A stretch of 64,000 nt of DNA, from NCBI GenBank assembly GCA_029557965.1, contig JAKQIM010000025.1:1-64000 (forward strand), read 5' to 3'. The stretch comes from Chloroflexota bacterium. GTDB taxonomy: Bacteria > Chloroflexota > Anaerolineae > Anaerolineales > UBA4823. How positions within the stretch are numbered: position 1 is the first letter of the stretch; each line of letters opens with the position of its first letter. The position numbers and the translations under genes were made by a program. Below the pieces are notes generated by a model that did no database searches, was not told the origin of the DNA, and saw nothing but the letters and a program-made list of their open reading frames with translations. Shown here piece by piece: positions 56,112 to 64,000 of the stretch.

Positions 56112-58436
56112 TTACAGGTCGACCAATAAGGCTACCGCGCGACTCTTTTCTTCATCCAAGATCAAATCCAGGCAAGCGTTGGGACGGAAATCCTTCACGT
56201 CAATCATGCGCAGGCAGTTCTCTAGGTGCGCCTTGCCTGGCAAGAAGTCTCCCAGCCGGTTGGGGGTCTGGTAGAAGAACTCTTGGTTGAAGGTGGCATC
56301 GTCATCATCGAGGAAGACTGCCAGGGGGTAGATATTGGACTCAACCAGGTCCTGGAAGAAATGTGTGCCCAGGGATGGCTCTGGCGCGGGGCCAATGCCC
56401 TGCCCCGAGAGTTCCACCAGGGCGCGCGTGTGATAAATGTCACCGTAACCAATTGGCACGCCCAGGTCGGGGGTAGAGGTGCCCCAGCGCCCAGGGCCAA
56501 CACAGATGAAAGGCCGGCCTTTGAGCAGGCTGTTCAAGGCGTTGATGGCGCGCACCAGTTCGGTGCGTTCTGCAGGAGACTTGAGCGAGAAGTACCCCTC
56601 GGGGGTGACGAACAACACGTGCCCGATGCCCTGCACGTGCCCTTCTGGCACAACGCGGCCGGTAGAGAAGACCACGTCGGCCGGATTCAGGCTGGAGGGC
56701 ATGTGAACTTTGCTTTCTTTGAGGTGGCTTTGCGGGCGGCACTGCAGCAAACAGATCTCTATCTCGGGCTGAAGTGCATAGGGATCGGGAATGTGGATGG
56801 TGAACTCTGTATCCACCGGAGACCCGTAATGTTCTTCCAAAATGTTGAGCATGTCGCGCATGCGCTTTGCAAAGGGGGTGCGGCGCAGCAGCTCGTCATA
56901 GGTCAAAACCAGCGCACTGGTGTCGCTTTCTAGCAGCGCAGTGCGCAGTGAGGCCAGGTAGCCATCCTGGTCTTCTTGAGCGATGTAGCGCAGGATGGGG
57001 TAACGCGACGAGAGCACTGCCGAGGTCTCTAATGTCTTGACATCGTTATCTTCCAGGTCGATCACATCCACGTAGTGTTGTGAATAGCGGCGGATCTCTT
57101 TGGGTGATGCCTGGGGGTGCAGCATGGGGTGGCTGAGGGCCACCAGGCGTGGGTAGTCGTTGCCCACCCTGTCTACAGCGCGCGTGCCCAGCCCCCAAAC
57201 CAGGCGCACAAAGCCATCCTCGCGGCGGATCTGGGGTGACCAGCGGAACTGGTTGCGGCTGAAGGCTACCCCCGCACCGTGGGGCAGGTAATATCGTCCA
57301 AAGCGCTCGCCTTTAACCACTTGCAGCAGAATCGCCATGCGCTCGTCATAATCTTGCAGTCCCTTGCTGCGGCGGTAGAGCAGGGCATCGGGGTTCAGGC
57401 TGCTGGCATAGATGCGCTGGATGGCTTGGGTGAGGTTGCGCAGGTTTTCTTCGGGTGTGCTTTGATTGGGGCAGAAGAAGCTGTCGTATTTGCCGGCAAA
57501 TGAAGTGCCAAAGTTGTCTTCCAGCAGGCTGGAAGAGCGCACGATCAACGGCTGGTTGCCTACCTGCTCAAGCAGATAGCGCAGCTCTTCGAGTGTATCA
57601 GCAGGGAACTTGCCGCCCAAGAAATCTTCGACGATCTGGGGGTATTCTGCACGGCTCTGATCATCGGGTTTGTATTTTTGATCAATCCAATGCATCAAAC
57701 CGTTATAGGCGACGAATTGGTAAGTGATGTCGGCGCCGATGTAATACGATTCGGGGATCGAGAGGTGTTCCACGATCTCTGGGCTGGCCTTTTCTTCTAG
57801 GATGCGCTTGGCCAACAGCATGCCCGCGGCCTTGCCGCCGATCTTGCCATCACCGATCTTGCGGGCGCGGATATCGCGCATATCGGCAATGGTCAGCCAT
57901 TCTTTGGCAATGGTGACATATGCCAGTTGATCGCTGATCATCTTGCGGATCATGACCACTTTTGTTTCTAACAAGCGTGCATCCAGCTTTTTCCGTTCCT
58001 CCGGAGAAAGCTTTTCGATGACGGCTGCGTGTTCAAACAGGGTGGACTGATCTGCCAGCTCAGGGTTGAACGAGGTCAGCATGCTCTGGGGCTCAGCGCC
58101 GCGTTCTGCCAGCACCTGGCGCAAAATGATCTCGAACTGTTCGTAAGACAGGTTGTAAGCGAAATGGATATCGGTCAGGTGGTCACTGATAAACCCCAGG
58201 CGGGCTTCCCACACGTCGGCGTCTTCTTGCCCAAATGGGTCATCCAGGGCTTCGCGAGCTTGTGAGAGGATTGCCTGCTCGCGCGCCTCGGCCTCAAAAG
58301 CCGCTTTTGAGATCACGCCGCTGTCGAACAGGGCCTGGCGCATGCGGGCGCGTATCTGCCTGCTCAGGATGGGATATTGCACCAGGGCGGTGTAAATGCG
58401 CAGGGCTTTGTCTGAAGTAACAGAAGGCAGGGTCAT
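56112..58436 (-). CDS. PEP/pyruvate-binding domain protein (PPDK_N-like, no swivelling domain)
   Basis: This 774-residue protein is not a standard pyruvate phosphate dikinase. Residues about 1-195 are helical and unrecognised. Residues about 200-570 hold a PPDK N-terminal-type ATP-grasp domain ('IGDGKIGGKAAGMLLAKRIL', 'LIVRSSSLLEDNFGTSFAGK', 'GLGTRAVDRVGNDYPRLVAL'). The C-terminal 200 residues are unrecognised, with 'FICVGPGRWGTSTPDLGVPI'. The central His domain and the C-terminal barrel of PPDK are missing, so it should phosphorylate or bind a different partner. The reaction is not predicted. ATG 58436 is chosen over a TTG at 58457. Confidence 0.82.
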   Translation of the reverse strand: MTLPSVTSDKALRIYTALVQYPILSRQIRARMRQALFDSGVISKAAFEAEAREQAILSQAREALDDPFGQEDADVWEARLGFISDHLTDIHFAYNLSYEQFEIILRQVLAERGAEPQSMLTSFNPELADQSTLFEHAAVIEKLSPEERKKLDARLLETKVVMIRKMISDQLAYVTIAKEWLTIADMRDIRARKIGDGKIGGKAAGMLLAKRILEEKASPEIVEHLSIPESYYIGADITYQFVAYNGLMHWIDQKYKPDDQSRAEYPQIVEDFLGGKFPADTLEELRYLLEQVGNQPLIVRSSSLLEDNFGTSFAGKYDSFFCPNQSTPEENLRNLTQAIQRIYASSLNPDALLYRRSKGLQDYDERMAILLQVVKGERFGRYYLPHGAGVAFSRNQFRWSPQIRREDGFVRLVWGLGTRAVDRVGNDYPRLVALSHPMLHPQASPKEIRRYSQHYVDVIDLEDNDVKTLETSAVLSSRYPILRYIAQEDQDGYLASLRTALLESDTSALVLTYDELLRRTPFAKRMRDMLNILEEHYGSPVDTEFTIHIPDPYALQPEIEICLLQCRPQSHLKESKVHMPSSLNPADVVFSTGRVVPEGHVQGIGHVLFVTPEGYFSLKSPAERTELVRAINALNSLLKGRPFICVGPGRWGTSTPDLGVPIGYGDIYHTRALVELSGQGIGPAPEPSLGTHFFQDLVESNIYPLAVFLDDDDATFNQEFFYQTPNRLGDFLPGKAHLENCLRMIDVKDFRPNACLDLILDEEKSRAVALLVDL

Positions 58437-58455
58437 TTCTTCAAGGTCTCTATTC

Positions 58456-58515
58456 AAAATTGACCGTGGAGCTGTCCCAGCAGCATGCTGGGGAACAACC
58501 GCACGGTCAATTTTT
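58456..58515 (-). terminator. Terminator hairpin after dnaN
   Basis: AAAATTGACCGTG (58456-58468) pairs with CACGGTCAATTTT (58502-58514), with an inner hairpin CCCAGCA-GCA-TGCTGGG. T-runs border both sides, so it likely ends dnaN and insulates the PEP-binding gene. Confidence 0.75.
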
Positions 58516-58530
58516 AGATGTTAATTGGGT

Positions 58531-59664
58531 CTAGCTGCCGAGGTGCATGGGCATGATGACGTGTAAGAAGTTGTCTTCGCCCACCGGGCGCAAAACCCCA
58601 GGGGTGGTGTCGATATTGGTCTCAAGCACCACGTTGGGGGTCTTGATCACATCCAGGGCTTCGCGCAAGAAGCGTACATTGAAGGCGATCAAGATCGTTT
58701 GCCCTTCGACGTTGGCGTCGATCATGGTCTGGTTGAAGCCGGTTTCTTCCGATTGGCCCGAGATTTCGACGCTGCCGGGCTGCATATCGCCGCCGGGGGT
58801 GATGTTCACGCGGGCAATGTGCGAGCCTTCACGGGCAAAGATCTCAGCCTGCTTGCATGCCTTGAGGAAAGCCGCCGTAGAAAGCACGGTGCGGGTTTGC
58901 ATTGTGTGTGGAATGACCTGCTCCAGGTCAGGATACACACCTTCGATGAGTTGCGAAACCAGCTCAACGTCTTTGGTATGGAAGATCACCTGCCCGCGCC
59001 CTGGGGGCAGGACCATTGTAACCACCTGGTCGCCATCACTGGTGATGCGGGCCAACTCGCCCAGCGCGCGCGCCGGGATAATGGCTTTGATCGGCCGGGC
59101 AACCGGGCTTGATAACTCAGCTTTGCGCACCGAGAGGCGGAAGCCGTCGGCAGCCTGCATGGTGATCTGATTGCCTTGCGCAATCAACAGCACGCCGGTC
59201 AGCACTGGGCGAGCTTCGTCGTTGGATGCTGCAAAGACCACCTGCTGGATCATCTCTTTCAGGTCAGAAATATTGAGCTGCACCCCTTCTGCCAAATCTG
59301 GCACCGGCATGGGGGGAAATTCCTGTGCATCGATGCACTTGATATCGGTATTTGAGCTGCCGCAGCGCACGTTCAACGTTTGTGTGCGCACATTGAGCGC
59401 CATCTCAACCTTATCGTTGGGCAGTGTGCTGATCAGGTCTGTGTAGGTGCGGGCCGGAACGGTGGTGGAGCCTTCTTCTTCAATCTTCGCACCAATCCAA
59501 CACGTGATCCCTAACTCTAAGTTGGTAGCCGAAAGACGCAGGCGGCCTTCGTCGGTGGCAACCAAAACATTCGCCAGCACCGGCAGGGTGCTGCGCTGAG
59601 ATACGGCACGTGAGACAACGCTCAGGCCATGTGCGAGGTTTTCTTGTAGGACAGAAACTTTCAT
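58531..59664 (-). CDS. dnaN: DNA polymerase III beta subunit (sliding clamp)
   Basis: This 377-residue protein has the three-domain clamp layout, opening 'MKVSVLQENLAHGLSVVSRA' and continuing 'RSTLPVLANVLVATDEGRLR', 'QEFPPMPVPDLAEGVQLN' and 'VLLIAQGNQITMQAADGFRL', and ending 'LHVIMPMHLGS'. It tethers polymerase to DNA. It starts at ATG 59664 behind GAGGAGAGG. It is not next to dnaA or recF in this window, so this is not visibly the usual replication-origin cluster. Confidence 0.97.
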   Translation of the reverse strand: MKVSVLQENLAHGLSVVSRAVSQRSTLPVLANVLVATDEGRLRLSATNLELGITCWIGAKIEEEGSTTVPARTYTDLISTLPNDKVEMALNVRTQTLNVRCGSSNTDIKCIDAQEFPPMPVPDLAEGVQLNISDLKEMIQQVVFAASNDEARPVLTGVLLIAQGNQITMQAADGFRLSVRKAELSSPVARPIKAIIPARALGELARITSDGDQVVTMVLPPGRGQVIFHTKDVELVSQLIEGVYPDLEQVIPHTMQTRTVLSTAAFLKACKQAEIFAREGSHIARVNITPGGDMQPGSVEISGQSEETGFNQTMIDANVEGQTILIAFNVRFLREALDVIKTPNVVLETNIDTTPGVLRPVGEDNFLHVIMPMHLGS

Positions 59665-59751
59665 GGGCAGCCTCTCCTCAATCTAGATTGCTCTGAGTAT
59701 ACAACGAGAGGCCAGGGAATGCAAGTTACATCCGTACCCAGTCGCCGAGGT

Positions 59752-59973
59752 TTACAATTGACTGTTCTTGCCCGGCTGGCTGAGGATGACGAGGAAGGGG
59801 CCAAGGATGGGGATGAATAAGGCCAGCAGCCCCCAAGCAATGTATTCAGAAAGGCTCAATTTGCGGTGGCGCAGGTAAAGCGCAGCCATCAGGGCCATGC
59901 CAGCCAGGCATAATAAGAGTAGAGCACGCAGCACGTCCGGTGTGGTGGGCATCTTGCGCTCATTGTACAACAT
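59752..59973 (-). CDS. Small two-helix membrane protein, PLDc_N-like
   Basis: This 73-residue protein (or 66 from ATG 59952) has two hydrophobic helices: 'LLLLCLAGMALMAALYL' then 'YIAWGLLALFIPILGPFLVI'. The pattern, with a Trp and 'P-I-L-G-P' in helix 2, resembles the PLDc_N (cardiolipin synthase N-terminal) small-protein family. It carries no catalytic residue and its role is unknown. Neither start codon has a strong ribosome site. Confidence 0.6.
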   Translation of the reverse strand: MLYNERKMPTTPDVLRALLLLCLAGMALMAALYLRHRKLSLSEYIAWGLLALFIPILGPFLVILSQPGKNSQL

Positions 59974-60115
59974 TCTTTCTTAGAACGCAAGTTCGTTTTA
60001 TGCCAATTTCGGAGACCGGTTGGCAAGCAGGCTCCGGTTTGGAAAGATATCCCGACTCAAGCAGTGAATACCGAAAACACAAGCGCATAATACGTTCACA
60101 GCCTGCATACAGCTC

Positions 60116-61591
60116 CTAGTGCAGCTTCCAGGCGTGGACGATGGGGGCGGCTTCATCGGCGAAGAGCTCAAGGATGTAAAGCAGGTCGTGGGCGCGGTCG
60201 TAGGCCACATCGCCGATGAGAAAGCGGCGCTGTTCACCGCTGCCGATCATATCGGCCTCAATGCCCGTTGGGTTGAAGAAGAGGTGTTCGTCGATGGTCA
60301 GGCTGGCGTAGGGCTGTGGCTCCCAAGATGCGATCTCGCCCGCAGCCACGCGCTGCAAGTCGGCAGGGTTGTAGAGGATGATCTGGGCATCCCAACGCGT
60401 GCTCCACCAGCCGCGATAATCGTTGTGCCCGCTGCACTCAACCAGGTCTTCGGCTGGGCAATCAGAGCCATCGGCCAGGCGGCAGACCGGGAACTGCCCG
60501 ACAAAATCGTCATCCACGCAGGGGTACTGCGGCCCGGCAGGATTGATATACCCGTACCAGTACTTGTCGCCCAGGCTTTTATTGCCCGCAAAGATGACAG
60601 CCGTTTTGCTGCTGTTGGTGGTCACCCAGGCGCCGCCCTCCCATTCGTCAGGGTGTTGGTAATTGGCCAGGGCGTGCTCAAAATTTTCTGAGATTGCCGA
60701 ACTCTCATACAGCAAAAGCACAATTTCCGGCAGGCGCGCTCCTGGGGCAGCTGGTGTGCCATCCTCGTCGATCCAGGGCCGGTAAGCAAAAAGGGCCGGC
60801 CCCATGCCTGACCAACCTCCATCCCGGTAGCGCCCGGTGCCAATGTAGCGCCCAGAGGCGTAGGCATCGGCCCACCACGTCGGAATCTCAAACAGGTAAC
60901 CGTTGACACTGTCGAGGCCTTGATCACCGATGAACCACTCGCCTTGAAAGTTGGGCACAGCCAGGTTAGGGCTGAACCAGGCATGTGAGGCAGCAGGTGG
61001 GTCGGGCTGGAGGTGTTGGCCCCAGGCCAGGTGCAGCAGGGGGCCCGTGGCAGGCGTGTTCAGGTACAGCAGGCCCAACCGGGGAATCTCATCCAGGCCG
61101 GTAAAATGCCCCGCGCTGACATCGGCAAAGTCTTGCAAAAATGCCGCCCGGTTAAGTGATCCAATGGTTTGCAATGCAGCCGGAACAGGGATGCTCACCT
61201 CAGCCACCTGGCTGCCATCGGTCAGCTCGCCGTAGGGCAGGCGGTCGTGACCTGTGATGAAGAGCGAGCCGGGGAATCCATCCACCGCGCCATCTGGGTC
61301 GCCAGCCGGGTTAAAGGTCATGGCGTTGCCGCCATACGCAAAGGTCAAGGGGCGTTCACCGCCTTCTGGCAGGCGGAAAGCTCCCAGGTATTCAAAATCA
61401 ACCGCCTGCAGCAGGCCGCCTGTGGGCGATGGGGTGCCTTGAGAAACAAAAGGCAGGTAGGTGTGGCTGGTGGCAGTCACCGCTGCCAGGGCCGGGGCGG
61501 CAGGGGATGGCTCTCCAGATAAAGCGCAGCCGAGTGAAAAGATCAAGAGTACCGCGCCAGGTGCAAGGCGTACCAGGTTTCTGCGATCCAT
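60116..61591 (-). CDS. Exported protein of unknown function, 491 residues
   Basis: The signal peptide is 'LVRLAPGAVLLIFSLGC', with a possible non-standard lipobox (SLGC). A short Pro/Ala/Thr spacer follows to about residue 55. The remaining 430 residues are rich in Trp, Tyr, Gly and Asp and contain repeated strand-like blocks such as 'FEYLGAFRLPEGG', 'GSLFITGHDRLPYGE' and 'RFLIGDVAYDRAHDLLYILE', a pattern that suggests a beta-propeller. Three Cys in 'YPCVDDDFVGQFPVC' and 'DCPAEDLVEC' may form disulfides. I assign no function. It stands alone between dnaN-side genes and gdhA. Confidence 0.75.
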   Translation of the reverse strand: MDRRNLVRLAPGAVLLIFSLGCALSGEPSPAAPALAAVTATSHTYLPFVSQGTPSPTGGLLQAVDFEYLGAFRLPEGGERPLTFAYGGNAMTFNPAGDPDGAVDGFPGSLFITGHDRLPYGELTDGSQVAEVSIPVPAALQTIGSLNRAAFLQDFADVSAGHFTGLDEIPRLGLLYLNTPATGPLLHLAWGQHLQPDPPAASHAWFSPNLAVPNFQGEWFIGDQGLDSVNGYLFEIPTWWADAYASGRYIGTGRYRDGGWSGMGPALFAYRPWIDEDGTPAAPGARLPEIVLLLYESSAISENFEHALANYQHPDEWEGGAWVTTNSSKTAVIFAGNKSLGDKYWYGYINPAGPQYPCVDDDFVGQFPVCRLADGSDCPAEDLVECSGHNDYRGWWSTRWDAQIILYNPADLQRVAAGEIASWEPQPYASLTIDEHLFFNPTGIEADMIGSGEQRRFLIGDVAYDRAHDLLYILELFADEAAPIVHAWKLH

Positions 61592-61651
61592 AACAACAGC
61601 CTCCTCTCACAACATATTTCTATTATCGCGCCGTTTTTCTTGGAATAATCT

Positions 61652-61693
61652 AGCAATCAAAAAGCGGCGCCAGAGCGCCGCCTTTTGATTGCT
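61652..61693. terminator. Bidirectional terminator between the exported protein gene and gdhA
   Basis: AGCAATCAAAA...GCGGCGC and GCGCCGC...TTTTGATTGCT form a long stem over a short CAGA loop. T-runs are present on both strands. It ends gdhA on the minus strand. Confidence 0.85.
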
Positions 61694-61714
61694 ACAAAAG
61701 ATTTCTACCAGGTC

Positions 61715-63001
61715 TTAGATCCAACCACGCAGTTCCATGGCCTTGACGACCCGGGCGATGGCAACCATGTAGGCGGCATCGCGCATGTAGACCTTTTCCT
61801 TCTCAGACATCTCAAGTACTGAGTGGAAGGCGCTGGTCATCTTGGCATCCAGTTTCTGCAAGACTTCATCCTTGCCCCAGTAGAAGTTCATGTCATTCTG
61901 AACGCCTTCGAAGTACGAGCAGGTCACGCCGCCGGCGTTGCAGAGGAAATCGGGGATGTTGAAGAGCTTGTTCTTCTTGAAGAATTCATCGGCCTCGGGG
62001 GTGGTGGGGCCGTTGGCGCCCTCGGCGATAATCTTGACACGGCTGTTGATCTTCTTCACGCTCTCAGCGTTCACCTGGCCTTCAAGGGCCGCGGGGATGA
62101 GCACGTCGGCTTCCGTGGCGATCCAATCGTCACCATCAGAGATCACATAACCTTCCTTCTTGGCTTTGGCTTTGTCAACCGTACCATATTGGTCGGTAAT
62201 GGACTGCAGGAAGCGCGGATCCACACCTTTGGGGTGGCTGAAGGTGTAAGAGCACTTGTCTTCGCGATCCCAACAAGAAACGCAAGCCACCTTGCCGCCC
62301 AGCATTTCGATGAAGCCGATGGCAGCGTACTGGCTGACATTGCCGAAACCCTGCAGGGCCACCACAGACTTGGTGGGGTCCATCTTGAGGTGTTTCATGG
62401 CTTCGCGCACGCAGTAAATCACACCGTAACCGGTGGCTTCGGTGCGGCCAAGCGAGCCGCCGTTGCCGACGGGTTTGCCGGTGATCACACCGGGGGTGAA
62501 TTGGCCAACCAGCTTGGAGTACTCGTCCATCATCCAGCCCATCATCTGGGGAGTTGTGCCAACATCGGGCGCAGGAACGTCCTGGCGAGGGCCAATATTG
62601 CGCCACATCTGATCAACCCAACCGCGGCACAGGCGCTCTTTTTCGCGCACCGAAATGGTGGCTGAGTCCACGGGCACGCCGCCCTTGCCGCCACCCAGGG
62701 GGATATCGGCAACCGAACACTTCCAAGTCATCCACATGGCCAGGGCACGTACGGTGTCAAGGGTTTCGGATGGGTGGAAGCGAATACCGCCCTTGGATGG
62801 GCCGCGAGCGTCCGAGTGCTGGACACGGTAGCCAGTGAAGGTGCGGATCGAACCATCGTCCATGCGGACGGGGATTGTGAACTTGAATTCGCGAGATGGC
62901 CAGCGCAAAATCTCACATACCTGCGGGTCGAGGTTGAGCTTCTTAGCCACATCATCGAACTGGCGTTGCGCCATTTGGAAAGCATTGATCGTTTCGGACA
63001 T
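61715..63001 (-). CDS. gdhA: Glutamate dehydrogenase
   Basis: This 428-residue hexameric-type dehydrogenase starts at ATG 63001 with an AGGAG site; a longer frame to 63058 would run into the promoter. The substrate Lys residues lie in 'GPSKGGIRFHP' and 'MTWKCSVADIPLGGGKGGV', and the dinucleotide-binding motif is 'VALQGFGNVSQYAAIGF'. It interconverts glutamate with 2-oxoglutarate and ammonia. NAD or NADP use is not decided by eye. Its promoter overlaps a 10-bp inverted repeat, so repression is likely. Confidence 0.95.
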   Translation of the reverse strand: MSETINAFQMAQRQFDDVAKKLNLDPQVCEILRWPSREFKFTIPVRMDDGSIRTFTGYRVQHSDARGPSKGGIRFHPSETLDTVRALAMWMTWKCSVADIPLGGGKGGVPVDSATISVREKERLCRGWVDQMWRNIGPRQDVPAPDVGTTPQMMGWMMDEYSKLVGQFTPGVITGKPVGNGGSLGRTEATGYGVIYCVREAMKHLKMDPTKSVVALQGFGNVSQYAAIGFIEMLGGKVACVSCWDREDKCSYTFSHPKGVDPRFLQSITDQYGTVDKAKAKKEGYVISDGDDWIATEADVLIPAALEGQVNAESVKKINSRVKIIAEGANGPTTPEADEFFKKNKLFNIPDFLCNAGGVTCSYFEGVQNDMNFYWGKDEVLQKLDAKMTSAFHSVLEMSEKEKVYMRDAAYMVAIARVVKAMELRGWI

Positions 63002-63029
63002 ACGTTTTCTCCTTTTCTGGTGTGCAATA

Positions 63030-63099
63030 AGATTAATCAATCTGGCATTTATCGTCAAGTGACGAATGCCATGCCTTTATCGTCACTTGGGTGTGACAA
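63030..63099 (-). promoter_or_regulatory. gdhA promoter overlapped by GTGAC/GTCAC inverted repeats
   Basis: On the minus strand TTGACG (63058-63053) and TAATCT (63035-63030) are 17 nt apart. The -35 lies inside CGTCA-AG-TGACG (63053-63064). A 10-bp inverted repeat CAAGTGACGA (63056-63065) / TCGTCACTTG (63080-63089) covers it as well, and a further GTGAC follows at 63092-63096. Proteins bound there should block or activate gdhA. Confidence 0.6.
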
Positions 63100-63165
63100 T
63101 TAGCACGTGCATGCCAGATGCGCCATCCGCGGCCTGCAAAAGCAGATTCTTTCTTGAACAGGAGA

Positions 63166-64000
63166 TCATGGCTGCTCATGGAGCAGATCTAGTAAAACTT
63201 GTTTCACCACCTGGGGGTTGGCCTGGCCTTTGCCCCGGCGCATCACCTGGCCAAAAAACCATTGGAAGAGCGCTTCTTTGCCGCCGCGATAGGCCGCGGC
63301 TTGAGATGAATTTTCAGCCAGCACCTGCCGCACGAGTTCGGTGATGGCTGCGGTATCAGATACCTGGTGCAGGCCGCGGGCATTGACGATGGCAGCGGGT
63401 TCCTGGCCGCTGGCAAACGCTTCAGCCAGCACACCCTTGGCAGATGCCTGGCTGATCTCGCCGCGCGCCACCATGCCCAACAGGCCGGCTAAAGCCACAG
63501 GGTTGACAGGACAGGCAGCGATCTCCAGGCCGGCTTTATTGAGCAAGGCGAACAGTTCTCCGCTGACCCAGTTGGCGATCACTTTGGGGGCAATGCCCTG
63601 CGCCGCGGCGGCACTTTGCTCGTAATAATCGGCAACCGAGCGTTCTTCCACCAACACCGCGGCGTCGTAAGCGCTTAAGCCGTACTGTGCCTGGAAGCGC
63701 TGCTGGCGCACAGCGGGCAGCTCGGGCAGGCTCTGACGGACGGCTTCTAGCCAGCCGGGTTCAACCACCAGCGGGGGCAGGTCGGGCTCGGCAAAGTAGC
63801 GGTAATCTTCAGCCTGTTCTTTGACGCGCTGCAAGGTTGTCTGCCCAGATGCTTCATCCCAACCGCGCGTTTCTTGCCGCACAGGCTGCCCCTGGCTCAG
63901 CAAGGCCGCCTGGCGTTCGATCTCGTAGGCGGTGGCTCGCTCAAGGGCGCGGAAAGAGTTCAAATTCTTGATCTCGGTGCGCGATCCAAGCGCGGTGCTG
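63166..64000 (-). CDS. gatB: Asp-tRNA(Asn)/Glu-tRNA(Gln) amidotransferase subunit B, 5' part beyond window
   Basis: This is the C-terminal 278 codons of GatB; the reading frame is open to the right edge. The visible part has 'GSRTEIKNLNSFRALERA', characteristic of GatB, 'EDYRYFAEPDLPPLVV' of the catalytic domain, and the helical GatB/YqeY tail domain (NWVSGELFALLNKAGLEI to QVLLDLLHEQP). It binds tRNA and moves ammonia from the GatA site to the aminoacyl group. Its partner GatCA is encoded 10 kb away on the other strand. Confidence 0.95.
   Translation of the reverse strand, partial: STALGSRTEIKNLNSFRALERATAYEIERQAALLSQGQPVRQETRGWDEASGQTTLQRVKEQAEDYRYFAEPDLPPLVVEPGWLEAVRQSLPELPAVRQQRFQAQYGLSAYDAAVLVEERSVADYYEQSAAAAQGIAPKVIANWVSGELFALLNKAGLEIAACPVNPVALAGLLGMVARGEISQASAKGVLAEAFASGQEPAAIVNARGLHQVSDTAAITELVRQVLAENSSQAAAYRGGKEALFQWFFGQVMRRGKGQANPQVVKQVLLDLLHEQP

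Noticed and set aside
58531-59664. Replication origin beside dnaN
   Set aside because: No dnaA, recF or cluster of DnaA boxes is visible around dnaN in this window.

Overview
The window looks like ordinary chromosomal DNA from a monoderm Chloroflexota bacterium, most likely class Anaerolineae (inference). The signs are an ECF sigma factor paired with a DUF5667 protein, lipoproteins with Thr/Pro-rich spacers, clear Shine-Dalgarno and sigma70-type signals, and a mix of widespread housekeeping genes with unassigned genes. No phage, insertion sequence, CRISPR array or rRNA operon is visible.

Region 1-14 kb is almost all minus strand. It holds a TadE-like fragment, the sigma/DUF5667 pair, a tightly overlapping string lon > response regulator > PHP-AlbA_2 protein > GNAT > mog > signal peptidase I, then Hsp20, thiol peroxidase, tRNA-Arg(TCT), two overlapping genes of unknown function, a LysM/M23 peptidase, a DUF192 protein and a response regulator. 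Region 14-21 kb is mostly plus strand: efp, a small Cys-rich protein, a HAD-DinB fusion, ftsH and a two-S1-domain protein. Region 20.8-26.6 kb is a minus-strand cluster headed by a FadR-type regulator with a palindromic operator at its promoter, followed by an alkyl-DHAP-synthase-like flavoenzyme, a GlpD with an added C-terminal membrane helix, and an FGGY kinase. This may link acyl-CoA sensing to glycerol-phosphate or ether-lipid metabolism.

Region 27.7-33.2 kb carries a cysteine and sulfur operon (cysK, cysE, MoeB-rhodanese, PIG-L deacetylase) behind a near-consensus promoter and a roughly 240-nt, strongly structured leader, with lysine 2,3-aminomutase upstream. Region 33-46 kb has a lipoprotein, an M32 carboxypeptidase, a SerA-type dehydrogenase, a PatB/MalY C-S lyase, a MacAB-like exporter, a GltD-like oxidoreductase and gyrA. 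Region 46-64 kb has birA, DedA, a PrsW-type protein, a lipoprotein with DsbA and cyclophilin domains, an esterase, a fused gatC-gatA, an M3 peptidase, a deoxynucleoside kinase, a PEP/pyruvate-binding protein, dnaN, gdhA and the 3' part of gatB.

The most notable observation is at 49294-50610. What looks like two truncated genes is one reading frame interrupted by a single TGA exactly where the first redox Cys of a DsbA-type CPYC motif belongs. A 7-bp hairpin sits 16 nt downstream with a G at loop position 2, as expected of a bacterial SECIS. I read this as a selenoprotein (Sec-Pro-Tyr-Cys) that joins a thiol oxidoreductase domain to a cyclophilin domain on a lipid-anchored exported protein. 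Other signals worth checking are the cysK leader RNA, the FadR operon, GTGAC/GTCAC palindromes overlapping promoters of two glutamate-metabolism genes, the GatC-GatA fusion, and several unusual domain fusions.
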